Source: Bacillota bacterium (GTDB lineage: Bacteria > Bacillota > Clostridia > Oscillospirales > Acutalibacteraceae). From it: a stretch of 5,486 nucleotides of DNA. The position numbers and the translations under genes are program-made. This document shows positions 5,456 through 5,486 of the stretch, in pieces. How positions within the stretch are numbered: the first letter of the stretch is position 1; the number at the start of each line of letters is the position of its first letter. The notes beneath the pieces are model-generated. The model was not told the origin of the DNA. It worked only from the letters and a program-made list of their open reading frames with translations, and did no database searches. The stretch spans positions 1-5,486 of the forward strand of contig JAEZJA010000276.1 in assembly GCA_023415895.1 (NCBI GenBank), written 5' to 3'.

Positions 5456-5486
5456 TCTTTTCGGGCTCTTCGCCGTTGTTCTGCTC

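Overview
The window comes from an endospore-forming Firmicute, probably a member of the class Clostridia. The evidence is a complete germination protease gene (gpr) followed by a complete stage II sporulation protein P gene (spoIIP), with ribosomal protein S20 (rpsT) divergent and next to gpr. The same rpsT / gpr-spoIIP neighbourhood is known from Bacillus subtilis. The clostridial assignment is an inference from the very compact GPR and the fairly GC-rich coding DNA; no genus can be named from what is visible.

Layout. Bases 1-390 hold a small AT-rich membrane-protein gene on the minus strand with its own sigma-A-type promoter (430-458). Next is rpsT on the minus strand (580-834), with an extended -10 promoter (882-910) and a strong intrinsic terminator (538-564). 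Diverging from it on the plus strand is a sporulation cluster: gpr (1045-1926), spoIIP (1987-3126) and an unrecognised single-pass membrane protein (3206-3562). A hairpin (3567-3595) closes this cluster and faces the end of a convergent minus-strand operon. That operon encodes two MalG/MalF-type sugar ABC permeases (3643-4587 and 4574-5455) which overlap by 14 bases. The second permease's reading frame is still open at the window edge, so its true start may lie outside.

How the genes work together. Promoter-like sequences match the expected sporulation programme. A sigma-G/sigma-F-like promoter precedes gpr, whose product acts in the forespore. A close sigma-E match with a 14-bp spacer precedes spoIIP, whose product acts in the mother cell during engulfment. 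The 118-residue protein downstream of spoIIP is the main uncharacterised gene. It sits where B. subtilis has the small membrane gene yqxA, ahead of lepA, but lepA is absent here. The two permeases form the membrane channel of a carbohydrate importer; its solute-binding protein and ATPase are not in the window. No tRNA, rRNA, CRISPR array, insertion sequence or phage gene was seen, and apart from the uncharacterised proteins there is no sign of a novel multi-gene system.
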